From the NCBI GenBank assembly GCA_964654855.1, contig CAZZJS010000001.1, forward strand, positions 62,001 through 126,000: 64,000 bases of DNA. The letters are read 5' to 3'. The DNA is from JALZUV01 sp964654855. GTDB lineage: Bacteria > Pseudomonadota > Alphaproteobacteria > Rickettsiales > JALZUV01. A program made the position numbers and the translations under genes. How positions within the stretch are numbered: the stretch's first letter is position 1; each line of letters opens with the position of its first letter. The notes below the pieces were generated by a model. That model was not told the DNA's origin, searched no databases, and saw only the letters and a program-made list of their open reading frames with translations. Shown one piece after another: positions 17,415 to 25,533 of the stretch.

Positions 17415-18290
17415 TTACGTGGTTGGACTGGTGGAACCAGGGCCGCCTGTGCCGCCACCTGTGCCCGAACTGCCGCTATCAGGCGGCGGAGGTGGAGGCG
17501 GCGGAGGTGGAGGTGGAGGTGGAGGTGGAGGTGGAGGTGGAGGAGATGGTGGAGGCGTGTTTGTTCCTGAACCTGGCTCACTCGTTTGTGGGGGCGTGAC
17601 AGCAGTGGTTTGGATGCTATTCGTGCCGTCATCTTCTATCGCGAGCGCACTGACGCCTGTCCAAGGATCGGCAAATACTGTATCATTTTGCACATAATTA
17701 ACGGAAGAAAGGTCTCGGCTAATGAACCTAATTTGACGATTAGAGCCTGCAACGCCGCCTTGACTTGCAATAGGGTTAAAGCCGCCACCCGGTGCGTAAG
17801 AAATACCAATACGAACAGGTTTCAGAACCTTGCTTGAGAATGCGCTATTAACAGGGCCGATTGCGTTATAGGTGATTTGTGTGCTCAGGCTGCCCAGACG
17901 AGTTACGCTTTCGCTCACCTCTTTGATGATTTTAGCTAATGATCCGCGAACCGCTCTTGCGAGGCCAGCGCCAATCGCACCAGCTTGATCAAAGGTAGCG
18001 CGTTGTGATGCGCGCAGAATTTTATCGACCAATGATGAATCTGCTGAAACAGCTTGGGTGACGTATCTTGCCATTTGTGGGCCGCCACGAGGGAAGCTTT
18101 CAAGCAATGAATAAGGGGCTGTTTTAATAACGGCGATTTGTGCGCGCGAAAAGATTGGAGGTTTTTGCTTTAATACAGCCCTTTGATTTGCGTTTGCAAT
18201 TTCTGCGGTTACTTTTTTTTCGTTCGCCAGTGCGGGTGCCGCGAAGAGAACGGCGCATAAAAAAGTTAAGAATGTTGCTTTATAGCTCAT
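17415..18290 (-). CDS. Secreted protein with long C-terminal polyproline tract
   Basis: 291 residues from the ATG at 18290. A start at 18329 is possible but would overlap the phosphatase gene and delay the signal peptide. The signal peptide (SYKATFLTFLCAVLFAAPALA) is clear. The middle (about residues 30-215) matches no family I recognise. The C-terminus has a TNTPPP lead, serine, 21 uninterrupted prolines and a Gly/Ser/Thr-rich tail. Polyproline stretches act as rigid spacers in wall-spanning or surface proteins, and long proline runs need elongation factor P to be translated. It is a separate gene between the Wzc-like and phosphatase genes. Confidence 0.7.
   Translation of the reverse strand: MSYKATFLTFLCAVLFAAPALANEKKVTAEIANANQRAVLKQKPPIFSRAQIAVIKTAPYSLLESFPRGGPQMARYVTQAVSADSSLVDKILRASQRATFDQAGAIGAGLARAVRGSLAKIIKEVSESVTRLGSLSTQITYNAIGPVNSAFSSKVLKPVRIGISYAPGGGFNPIASQGGVAGSNRQIRFISRDLSSVNYVQNDTVFADPWTGVSALAIEDDGTNSIQTTAVTPPQTSEPGSGTNTPPPSPPPPPPPPPPPPPPPPPPPPPDSGSSGTGGGTGGPGSTSPTT
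17481..17543. repeat. In-frame GGAGGT hexamer repeat (polyproline codons)
   Basis: A G-rich tract on the plus strand. Its core is six perfect GGAGGT copies (17503-17538), with imperfect GGC/GGA units either side. On the coding (minus) strand it gives CCT, CCA and CCG proline codons, 21 in a row. Because the unit is six bases, slippage would add or remove two prolines without breaking the frame. The G-rich strand has many GG pairs and could form quadruplex or triplex structures. Confidence 0.9.
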
Positions 18291-18321
18291 TGATATATAA
18301 TGACTTTTGTAGACTAAAAAG

Positions 18322-19089
18322 TCAATCATTATGCCTGTTTATGGTAAAATTAATGCGTTGATTAGATTCTAGCTTAAGGCACCCTAATTGCTCCCCAAAG
18401 GTCTCAGATAAGTCAAGATTGGCGCGATTTCTACGAATATCCAATGTGTTAACAGGGGTATGACCGTGAATAATATATTTTGAGTGGTAATCTTCGAAAT
18501 CGGTAAAATCGTCACGAATCCATATCAGATCTTCTGATGATTGCTCCTCAAAAGGCAGGTAAGGGTTAATTCCTGCATGCACAAAGAAGTAATCGCCTAC
18601 AGTGTAAGAAGGATAAAGCTTTTCTAGGAAATCTTGATGCTCCTTGGGGAAAACTTGCATAAAATCATAATGTAACTGTTCTACGTTCTCAGAGGACAGG
18701 GTTTTAGGGATAGCGAGCCCATATGATGCAAGCGTTGTAAAACCTCCAAAGTTTGACCATTTGCGAATGGTTTCAGGAGTTCGGATGAATTCCAGCAGCG
18801 TAGCTTCATGGTTGCCCAATAGGCAGATGCGCTCATGGCCTTTTGGTGGAGTTTGAGTGAGAAGGTCGATGACTTCACGGCTATGTATGCCGCGATCAAT
18901 ATAGTCACCTAGAAAGATTTGAATGATACGATCACCGGTAAAGTTTTTCGCATCTTGTTCAATAGCTTGTAACGTTTTTTCGAGTAATTCAGTTTGCCCA
19001 TGAATATCACCAACCGCGTAGATTCTTGTATCCGGAGGTATCTGAAAGTCAGGTGGGGGCGTGATTGATTTTCGAAAAAAAGAGAGCAT
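18322..19089 (-). CDS. Serine/threonine protein phosphatase-like metallophosphoesterase
   Basis: 255 residues from the ATG at 19089, placed one base after the upstream stop (TAGCATG). The longer 19143 start would overlap that gene. The calcineurin-type signature is complete: YAVGDIHGQ, LGDYIDRG, LLGNHEA, and two later histidines (FFVHAGIN and YIIHGHTP). These are the two-metal residues of the bacterial PP1-like PrpA/PphA group, which dephosphorylate Ser/Thr (sometimes Tyr or His) proteins. It lies two genes away from the BY-kinase, but no direct link can be shown. It probably forms one transcript with the upstream membrane-anchored gene. Confidence 0.85.
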   Translation of the reverse strand: MLSFFRKSITPPPDFQIPPDTRIYAVGDIHGQTELLEKTLQAIEQDAKNFTGDRIIQIFLGDYIDRGIHSREVIDLLTQTPPKGHERICLLGNHEATLLEFIRTPETIRKWSNFGGFTTLASYGLAIPKTLSSENVEQLHYDFMQVFPKEHQDFLEKLYPSYTVGDYFFVHAGINPYLPFEEQSSEDLIWIRDDFTDFEDYHSKYIIHGHTPVNTLDIRRNRANLDLSETFGEQLGCLKLESNQRINFTINRHND

Positions 19090-19090
19090 G

Positions 19091-20446
19091 CTAATTATTT
19101 TGGAAAGTCGCGTTTTTGCTCCAAGCAGAAAGTTCGGAGTCATTTAAAATACGAATGCTGTTAATGAAGCGATCCACTTGTTGGTAGTCTTTCTGTTTAA
19201 GATGGCAGTTGGGTAAGTAAACACGCATGAGATACGCTTGTGATTCTGAAATAATAAGGAAAAATTCATCACTAATATCAATGGCTTCGTCGTTACAATT
19301 TGCGCCAGAGAGAGAGCTAGTATCACGAATATTAACGTCTAGAAGGTCCTCCATCACATCAAAATTAATATTATAACTGATATAGGTGATATTGAGTTTT
19401 GTATCGATCGCGTTGATTTTCAATTTGACGCCTTCTTCAAAAACGGAGAAGAGGTTGTATTGTTCAAATAAGTTATTGATAAGAAAGAGAGAGGAAAACT
19501 CAGGATCATGCTGAGAGAGACGTTTGAGGTACCCTTGCATGTTTTGGGGATCAAAATGCCTTTGTAATGAACCAGACTTTCCGATCAGTGCCGTTTTAAG
19601 CTCTTGCGCCTGCTCTGGATCAGGAGTGTTCTGTAGGATTTGTTTGAAATAAAGTGATTTGATTGTGTCAGAATCTAACGTATCGCCTAGAATAGATCGC
19701 TCAGCTTGTGTTTCTGCTGCTGCATTATCATCAGCCGTGTCTTCTTCTTTCTGTGAATAAGCATTCCATAAGAAAGGCAATGCAGCTGCTTTCATCTTCG
19801 CATACTTTGTTTTGCTAATAGGCTGCATCGCAATAAAGGGAGTGGAAGTAGCCATATAGCTACGATCATCATGCGTTCTAACTTGAAAACGGATAGCTTT
19901 AGGACTTTTCCAAATCGTCGTATTGGGCTTTGTAAGTTCTTCGTAAAAAGCTTGAAGCTTCGGTTCGAGTAGGTTGCTTTCAGCTAGCTTCTCAGCATCT
20001 TCAGGGATACCATTGCCGCGGAAAGTTAGTCGCATGACATCTAAGGGGGTAGCATTATCTAATCGTTGCCAGTTGAAGTCTCCTGTATCAAAATCGAGCG
20101 AACGTGGGGTGACAAGTCGGTCCATCGTTTGGAGCTCATTGACGCTTACGACCACTTGATTTTTGAGTAATTTTTGAACATCAAATAGGGCGAGATGGTG
20201 GTGATATTTGCGGATAAGGTGCGTCGCATCAATTTTTTGAATTTGATCTTGTAACTTTTTTAAAAGGTCGGGGGGGGCAACTTCCGCCTGAAAATCCAGC
20301 TCATATTCAGCACGTTCTTTGGCAAGTGCTAGCAAAGATTTAGGCGCGTTCTGGCGGTTCAGTAAAAGAGCAATCGTTGCAAAAGAGGCTAATAGCAGCA
20401 CTATTAGCGCCACAAGCAAACGAGACATATTCTTGTCATTCTGCAC
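19091..20446 (-). CDS. Membrane-anchored protein of unknown function
   Basis: 451 residues. A single N-terminal membrane helix (LLVALIVLLLASFATIALLL, residues about 10-29) puts the remainder in the periplasm. The body is mixed and charged, with an acidic/alanine low-complexity stretch (about residues 235-245) and two cysteines in the last quarter (near SGANCNDEA and LPNCHLK) that could form a disulfide. No family recognised. It ends one base before the phosphatase start, so the two are probably co-expressed. Function unknown. Confidence 0.6.
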   Translation of the reverse strand: MQNDKNMSRLLVALIVLLLASFATIALLLNRQNAPKSLLALAKERAEYELDFQAEVAPPDLLKKLQDQIQKIDATHLIRKYHHHLALFDVQKLLKNQVVVSVNELQTMDRLVTPRSLDFDTGDFNWQRLDNATPLDVMRLTFRGNGIPEDAEKLAESNLLEPKLQAFYEELTKPNTTIWKSPKAIRFQVRTHDDRSYMATSTPFIAMQPISKTKYAKMKAAALPFLWNAYSQKEEDTADDNAAAETQAERSILGDTLDSDTIKSLYFKQILQNTPDPEQAQELKTALIGKSGSLQRHFDPQNMQGYLKRLSQHDPEFSSLFLINNLFEQYNLFSVFEEGVKLKINAIDTKLNITYISYNINFDVMEDLLDVNIRDTSSLSGANCNDEAIDISDEFFLIISESQAYLMRVYLPNCHLKQKDYQQVDRFINSIRILNDSELSAWSKNATFQNN

Positions 20447-20482
20447 TTAAACTATCGCCCCTTACCTATGCTAAGCATCCGT

Positions 20483-20511
20483 AACTTTTCCTAAATTACC
20501 ATAGGAAAGTT
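20483..20511. terminator. Possible hairpin in intergenic gap
   Basis: AACTTTTCCT and AGGAAAGTT form a nine-pair stem with one bulged base and a 10-base loop. On the plus strand it is followed by GGTTTTT; on the minus strand an A-rich stretch precedes it. It lies downstream of the small lipoprotein gene (minus) and upstream of the 451-residue gene. It may terminate the lipoprotein transcript, though the T-run is on the opposite strand. Confidence 0.35.
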
Positions 20512-20562
20512 GGTTTTTAAACATTTGGCAGTTAATAGAGGTATAATCAGTGTGATTTTTAT

Positions 20563-20724
20563 TTAGTAAACGTCACAAAGTTTCGCAGAGCAGTTCCTGC
20601 TGAACTTATACCAGCTGCCTTGTTCATAACCGGTATAAAGGCCGGCAATATCAGTAGATGTTGAAGGCGTTGAGCAAGCGCTAACGGTTAAAAGGATGGC
20701 TAAAATGATGAGGCGGTTTTTCAT
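20563..20724 (-). CDS. Small lipoprotein, 53 residues
   Basis: A short gene found by reading the minus strand. The N-terminus (MKNRLIILAILLTVSACSTP) is a textbook lipoprotein signal with a basic start, hydrophobic core and lipobox VSAC, Cys17 being the lipidated residue. The mature part has about 37 residues, ends in LCDVY and has two further cysteines (C45, C50). A good ribosome site (GGAGAG) lies about six bases before the ATG. S18 and T19 after the Cys do not suggest inner-membrane retention, so outer-membrane location is likely. Function unknown. It could be an entericidin-like or envelope-stress small lipoprotein, but no family match is claimed. Confidence 0.7.
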   Translation of the reverse strand: MKNRLIILAILLTVSACSTPSTSTDIAGLYTGYEQGSWYKFSRNCSAKLCDVY

Positions 20725-20798
20725 AGATCTCTCCATTTCCTCAGGTTGTCTTGTTTTTCAGAAACTGTAACGCTGGTAGAAATAAGGTAATGAAAAAT

Positions 20799-20817
20799 TT
20801 GCATATCTAATATGCAA
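20799..20817 (-). terminator. Probable Rho-independent terminator
   Basis: TTGCATAT, a 3-base spacer and ATATGCAA form a perfect eight-pair stem. Read on the minus strand it is followed by ATTTTTC and lies about 22 bases after the stop of the 625-residue gene, so it fits a terminator for that gene. The stem is AT-rich and therefore weak; an operator for the lipoprotein promoter is the alternative. Confidence 0.5.
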
Positions 20818-20838
20818 TAAATGTATATATGGAAGGTA

Positions 20839-22716
20839 TTAGCTACCTAGGTGATGAGTCTGACTCGGCGCTTCCTCATTCTGGGCTTTCTCCATCACAT
20901 CAGTAGGGCGCTTGCGGGTGATGTCTTTGGCAAAGCTTTCTTTTTTTGTATGTGAAGCTGTGATCAAGTCTTTTTTACTAAGTACTTCTTCTTGCTGTTC
21001 TAGGCGTTCGCGCTGATCGTCTTCACGATTTAACTCACGCGCATTCTCTTTGCTTGTATCAAGCAGTTCAGAAGCAGGGTCGCTTTCTTTTGGTGCATAG
21101 CTTTTGCTTTGTTCATTATCACGCATGAAGATAGCAGAGGCCATATAATCAATACGCTCTTGCGAAATTTGTTTGCCTTCAAATACTGCTTTAATAAAAC
21201 CACGTTTTAGCTCTTCATTCATATATTTAGGCGGCCAGTGGCTACCAAGATACTCGCGGCCAATTGCATCGATTTGGCTTAAATATTCGCGTACTTGCTC
21301 CACCGTTTCTTCCTGCGATAGATTGTGCCCGCGCTCAGGGCGTGGAAGATTCTCTAATACGGCTGATACTTCATGGTATTTCTCAATCCCGTTACGTACG
21401 CCTTTACTTCCGTGATAAGCCATCACTTCTAAGCGTAGCGAAGAACCGAGCGCGTCCTCAACGCGCAAACCGCCAGTACCCACAAATTCAACCAACATTG
21501 CGTGCGTAATGTTTTTACTTGGTAAGTCTTGCTGTTTACCTGGCTCTGAAATGGCAAATAGTTTCGGCATGTAAGTGTGGTTTAAGTAACGTGCTGTTTG
21601 TTCAAATACACGGCTCGAGAGCGGATCGTCACGTGTAAACTCGGCCAATCCCATTTCTGGGTTTTCTTCCTGAAAGCGCTGATAAAGCTTGGTAATATGC
21701 TGGCGTGTTACGAATTCACCTGTATCGGTATTTTCGTTCAGTGCACGGTTAGGGGCTGTGGCGATTCCTTCCGTAATATTCCAGATGTTTTTGGCTTCAT
21801 AAAAGCTACCTGTTTGACGAGAGCTAAAGTACCATTGGAAGAAGAAAGTCTTGGCAAACATGAGCGCTTTAATACCATCTCCAAATTTTTCAACTCGGTT
21901 TAGGTTCCGGCCTAGGCGGGTGCTTTTCTCACCGCTTGAATGATTGATTAGCTTGTTTTCTTCAGTGGCTTTTAAGAATTTTGTACCCAAAACTCCTTTA
22001 TCTTGAACCTTATATATGAGGAACGGCACCCAACGTAGCAAGCCAGCAAAGTCAGTAATGGAACGCAAGAATGCTTTTTTCCCGTAGTAACTGGCAGCTT
22101 CACGTAAGAGAGGGTTCTTACTTTTTCTAAGGTCTTTGAGGTTTAATTCTGCTTTTGGTTTTTTAAATTCAACACTCGCAATATCACCAAAGGTACGTTT
22201 TACCTGTTCTTTCTCTGCCCAACCACTGAACCAGGAAAGTAGCGCCTGAATACCGAAGAAGGCCGTATCACCTGCAACACCTGTTTGCAGCTTACTAACT
22301 CTGTCGGCATTGCTTTCTTCATCACGTAAATTTTTATTCTTCCAGAACCCAACAACGAAGTCACGTGCCCAACCTTTGGACTTATTGGCGTCTTTTTTGC
22401 TCCATTTTGAAGGGTCTTGATCAAGTTGAGAGAATTTTTGAGCAGCATTTTGCATGTTGCTTTTATTCTCTTGGAATTTTTTGCTTTTTTCTGAGGTGAT
22501 GGCACCACGTGTTAGGATATCTGCCATCCATGGGGCTGCAATTTCAATCCCTTTATAGTAATCTTTTAGGCGTGCATAAAGGTTAAGTGGATCAATGTTG
22601 TTGGCCAGTTTTTGGCCATAACCTTTTAGTCCTCCATTGTTCGAAGGCTGTGCTTCGTTGGATGACTCTTTCTTCACTGCATTGGCAGCGGCGATGTGAT
22701 CGACATTCGACTCCAT
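20839..22716 (-). CDS. Large orphan protein, unknown function
   Basis: 625 residues from the ATG at 22716 (a GTG two codons earlier is possible). No family recognised. The N-terminal 110 residues are polar and Lys/Asn-rich. A central part (about 150-310) has moderately hydrophobic, aromatic segments (TAFFGIQALLSWFSGW, FAGLLRWVPFLIY, KALMFAKTFFFQWYF) that could be membrane-associated or buried helices. The C-terminal 90 residues are highly charged and low in hydrophobics (Glu/Gln/Lys/Arg), ending in HHLGS. No signal peptide. It stands alone between a terminator-like hairpin and a 27-bp inverted repeat upstream, so it probably has its own promoter. Possibly a secreted effector or membrane-remodelling protein; that is speculation. 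Confidence 0.6.
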   Translation of the reverse strand: MESNVDHIAAANAVKKESSNEAQPSNNGGLKGYGQKLANNIDPLNLYARLKDYYKGIEIAAPWMADILTRGAITSEKSKKFQENKSNMQNAAQKFSQLDQDPSKWSKKDANKSKGWARDFVVGFWKNKNLRDEESNADRVSKLQTGVAGDTAFFGIQALLSWFSGWAEKEQVKRTFGDIASVEFKKPKAELNLKDLRKSKNPLLREAASYYGKKAFLRSITDFAGLLRWVPFLIYKVQDKGVLGTKFLKATEENKLINHSSGEKSTRLGRNLNRVEKFGDGIKALMFAKTFFFQWYFSSRQTGSFYEAKNIWNITEGIATAPNRALNENTDTGEFVTRQHITKLYQRFQEENPEMGLAEFTRDDPLSSRVFEQTARYLNHTYMPKLFAISEPGKQQDLPSKNITHAMLVEFVGTGGLRVEDALGSSLRLEVMAYHGSKGVRNGIEKYHEVSAVLENLPRPERGHNLSQEETVEQVREYLSQIDAIGREYLGSHWPPKYMNEELKRGFIKAVFEGKQISQERIDYMASAIFMRDNEQSKSYAPKESDPASELLDTSKENARELNREDDQRERLEQQEEVLSKKDLITASHTKKESFAKDITRKRPTDVMEKAQNEEAPSQTHHLGS

Positions 22717-22789
22717 ACTCACAGTATAGGGAAACTATGTTACGGATTGATGACAAATAGGCTATTTAACCGATTTTTCTATATTTCAA

Positions 22790-22816
22790 GATATTTAATA
22801 ATATTAATTAAATATC
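22790..22816. promoter_or_regulatory. 27-bp inverted repeat between photolyase gene and orphan gene
   Basis: GATATTTAAT, seven bases and ATTAAATATC: perfect 10-bp arms. It sits 15 bases past the photolyase stop and 73 bases before the orphan start, both on the minus strand. It could end the photolyase transcript (no clean T-run follows) or be an operator for the orphan's promoter; a TATACT box lies near the orphan start. Confidence 0.45.
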
Positions 22817-22831
22817 AGAAGCTTATAGGGT

Positions 22832-24244
22832 TTATTTTTGTATGCTTTGTAGCGCCGTGAGGGCACGATTACGAGATTCTTTCAAATCAACGATTGGTTT
22901 AGGGTAGGTTTTCCCCAAAATAACACCTGCGCCTTCCAAAATAGTTTCTGGGGCTTCCCATGGGTTAAATAGGTATTTTTTGGGTAAGTCTTTCAATTCA
23001 GGGATAAATTTTCGGGTATATTCGCCTGCTGCATCAAACTTTTGGCCCTGTGTAACGGGGTTGAAAATACGGAAGTAAGGAGCTGCATCGGCGCCGCAAC
23101 CGGCTATCCACTGCCAGCTCGCGCTATTGCTGGCTAAATCAGCGTCTACCAAACAATCCCAAAACCATCGTTCGCCGTGATGCCAGTGGATAAGCAGATT
23201 TTTCACGAGGAAAGATCCAACAATCATACGCACGCGATTATGCATGATACCTGTTTGCCAAAGTTCTCGCATACCAGCATCGACAATCGGAATACCAGTC
23301 TGGCCTGTTTGCCAGGCTCTTAACGCTTCGTCATCTTCAATCCATGGGAAATGGTCGAATTTTGACTGTAGGTTTTTATGCGGAAGCTCTGGGTTATAGT
23401 AGAGCTGACTGTAAGAAAACTCGCGCCAGCCAAGTTCGCTACAAAAATGATCAATATGTTGATTCTCACCGCGTGAAAGCGCCGCATACCAAACTTGGTT
23501 AGGCGATATTTCACCAAAATGCAGATGAGGAGAAAGCCTCGAAACATAAGGCTTTGCCGGTAAATTACGGCCATCTTTATAATGGCTCAATCCTTCTTCT
23601 AAAAAAGTATAAAGCCGATCCATCGCGCCTCTCTCGCCAATCACCCAGTGCGGTTCTAGTTGCTTATCCCACGGAATATTTGGCAATAGGTTAAGAGAAG
23701 CGAGAGTTGCTTGATTCGTAGAATCGAAGAAATAATCAGATTTAGGCGAAGCTAGAGGCTCACGCGGTGGTTCGGCAGCTAAGCAGCCTTTACGATAGAA
23801 TGGTGTGAATACCTTATAATGCGTGCCGTCATTCTTATGAATTTCCCACGGCTCCCAGAGCAGTGATCCATTGTGGCTGATCGCGTTAACACCCTGATCA
23901 ACCAGTTCATCTTTGATTTTTTTATCACGCGTAATGCGCCATGGTTCATAGCATCGGTTCCAATGCACGCTTTTAATTTTATATTTTTGAATCAAGTCCA
24001 GCAGGATCGTTTTCGGGTCTCCTTGGTAAACTGAGAGCTTGCCACCTAAAGATTCATTCAGTGCGTTGAGTGAATAATGCAGCCACCAGCGGCTCGCTCC
24101 ACCCATTTTGTGATCGCCTGAATTTTCATCATCTAAGATATAGAGAGGCAGCACGGTACCTTCTTCTAAAGCGTCTGTGAGGGCAGGGTTGTCGGCTAGG
24201 CGTAGATCTTGACGGAACCAATGAATGGCAACGGGGCCGTTCAT
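22832..24244 (-). CDS. phrB: Deoxyribodipyrimidine photolyase
   Basis: 470 residues, standard for class I CPD photolyases. The N-terminal antenna domain begins IHWFRQDLRLADNPAL. The C-terminal FAD domain has GREFSYS-like and WQTGQTGIPIVDAGMREL, MHNRVRMIVGSFLVKNLL and NSASWQWIAGCGADAAPYFR, which carry the FAD and lesion-binding residues. It repairs UV pyrimidine dimers using blue light. It is the last gene of the minus-strand operon and overlaps the SDR gene by 4 nt. Linkage with Cfa, COG2907 and DUF1365 genes is a known light or singlet-oxygen response association. Confidence 0.95.
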   Translation of the reverse strand: MNGPVAIHWFRQDLRLADNPALTDALEEGTVLPLYILDDENSGDHKMGGASRWWLHYSLNALNESLGGKLSVYQGDPKTILLDLIQKYKIKSVHWNRCYEPWRITRDKKIKDELVDQGVNAISHNGSLLWEPWEIHKNDGTHYKVFTPFYRKGCLAAEPPREPLASPKSDYFFDSTNQATLASLNLLPNIPWDKQLEPHWVIGERGAMDRLYTFLEEGLSHYKDGRNLPAKPYVSRLSPHLHFGEISPNQVWYAALSRGENQHIDHFCSELGWREFSYSQLYYNPELPHKNLQSKFDHFPWIEDDEALRAWQTGQTGIPIVDAGMRELWQTGIMHNRVRMIVGSFLVKNLLIHWHHGERWFWDCLVDADLASNSASWQWIAGCGADAAPYFRIFNPVTQGQKFDAAGEYTRKFIPELKDLPKKYLFNPWEAPETILEGAGVILGKTYPKPIVDLKESRNRALTALQSIQK

Positions 24245-24996
24245 GCTTTGCCCTTCATTTTACGGGTGATCCAGAGGGTGAGTGGATAGGGGAGGAGGCG
24301 CAAAAACTTCGTCATGAGCGTAAAGCCTTTGGGGAAATGAATTTCAAAAGCACGAGCTTTTAAGCCTTTGGCAATGGCTTTAGCCGCTTGCGGTGGTTCA
24401 ATGCGCATAGGCATGTGGAAGTTGTTTTTATCCGTAATGCGGGTGCGAACAAATCCTGGATTAATCACTTTAATATCAATGCCTTCATTTGCTTCGGCAT
24501 AGAGGCTCTCTGCATAATTAATGATAGCTGCTTTGGTTGAGCTGTAAGGCTGTCCGCCGGGAAGGCCAGTATAGCCCGCAACACTGCCGCATAGAACCAG
24601 TTGCCCGCCTTTTTGCTTCTCGAATAAAGGTAATGTTGCATAGCTGGTGTAGATGCCGCCAAGCAAGTTTACTTCCACCAGCTTTTTGGCAAACTCAATA
24701 TCCATTTTATCAACCGTGCCAGGGTTATAAATGGCCGCCATGAAGATCACACGATCAAGTTTGGGCACTTGAGTAGCAATTGTTTCAGCGGTCAATTTAA
24801 CTGCCTCATGATCGGCGACATCTAACGGCATGACGAGATGTTGCCCTCCTAGTTCACGATTGAGATTCTCTAACTCCTCTTGCCGACGAGCTGAGAGAAT
24901 GAGCGTCGCGCCTTGATCGACTAACTCACGCGCGAGGGCCTCGCCAATACCGCTACTACAACCGATAATCCAGATATGTTCGTTTGAGAATGTCAT
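24241..24996 (-). CDS. Short-chain dehydrogenase/reductase
   Basis: 251 residues. The NAD(P) site is IIGCSSGIGEALAREL near the N-terminus. Ser is in LVLCGSVAGYTG, and Tyr/Lys are in YSSTKAAIINYAESL, so the catalytic triad is complete. NPGFVRTRIT follows as usual. A C-terminal segment (LLPYPLTLWITRKMKGKA) is hydrophobic and basic, suggesting membrane association. It overlaps the photolyase start by 4 nt and follows the DUF3833 gene by 6 nt. Members of this set are often found beside Cfa-type methyltransferases. The substrate, perhaps a modified lipid, is unknown. Confidence 0.85.
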   Translation of the reverse strand: MTFSNEHIWIIGCSSGIGEALARELVDQGATLILSARRQEELENLNRELGGQHLVMPLDVADHEAVKLTAETIATQVPKLDRVIFMAAIYNPGTVDKMDIEFAKKLVEVNLLGGIYTSYATLPLFEKQKGGQLVLCGSVAGYTGLPGGQPYSSTKAAIINYAESLYAEANEGIDIKVINPGFVRTRITDKNNFHMPMRIEPPQAAKAIAKGLKARAFEIHFPKGFTLMTKFLRLLPYPLTLWITRKMKGKA

Positions 24997-25002
24997 AATA
25001 GG

Positions 25003-25533
25003 TTACTGTTTCTGCATAAAGAGGGTGAGTTCGGCAACGGTAATGCCGAATTTTTTCATGTAAGAGCGATTGATGAGTACGTCATCATTCATCTGCCACA
25101 TCCAATCATCGAATTTGAGGCGATAGGTGGTGTCATCCACCGGAACATCCATGCTGTATGCCCATCGTACAGCACTGCCAGAAGTACCACCTGTGGCTTT
25201 GCCCAAAATATCGCCGGCGCTGCCTTCATATTTACCATTGGCGAGTTTTTTAATTTTCCAAGTACGTTTTTGGGTTTTGCCATCATAAAAAACGAAATCT
25301 TCTTCTAATGTACCCTCATCACCTTCCCAGCTGCCGACCATGGTGACATCAAAGCGGTTCACCACACGCCCGCGCCAGTCTTGCACTATGCCCCAGGCTT
25401 TAATCGGGCCATTAAAGAAGGCTTTAATATCGGCCTTAGGTTCTGTTTCTTTGTAAAAATCGATTGAATTTCCCATGCAACTACTGAGTGCCAAGCTCAC
25501 TCCTATTAAGGTTAGTATCAGATATTTCTTCAT
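25003..25533 (-). CDS. DUF3833 family lipoprotein
   Basis: 176 residues from the ATG at 25533 (KKYLILTLIGVSLALSSCMG), giving a compact lipoprotein signal with lipobox LSSC. A start eight codons upstream is possible. The body matches DUF3833: FFNGPIKAWGIVQDWRGRVVNRF, then a repeated W-rich beta structure ending DDWMWQMNDDVLINRS. Function of the family is unknown, but it habitually sits with the Cfa/COG2907/photolyase set. Its first 53 nt overlap the end of the MFS gene in a different frame. Confidence 0.85.
   Translation of the reverse strand: MKKYLILTLIGVSLALSSCMGNSIDFYKETEPKADIKAFFNGPIKAWGIVQDWRGRVVNRFDVTMVGSWEGDEGTLEEDFVFYDGKTQKRTWKIKKLANGKYEGSAGDILGKATGGTSGSAVRWAYSMDVPVDDTTYRLKFDDWMWQMNDDVLINRSYMKKFGITVAELTLFMQKQ

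Noticed and set aside
17503..17538. Tandem GGAGGT copies as ribosome-binding sites
   Set aside because: The sequence resembles Shine-Dalgarno but is on the non-coding strand of an in-frame repeat with no gene following on the plus strand.
17503..17538. CRISPR array
   Set aside because: The only tandem repeat is the six-base coding repeat; no spaced direct repeats or cas genes were seen anywhere in the window.
17419..17697. Plus-strand reading frame rich in polyglycine opposite the polyproline tract
   Set aside because: It is the antisense of the GGAGGT repeat; the minus-strand frame has a signal peptide, proper length and is in line with neighbouring genes.
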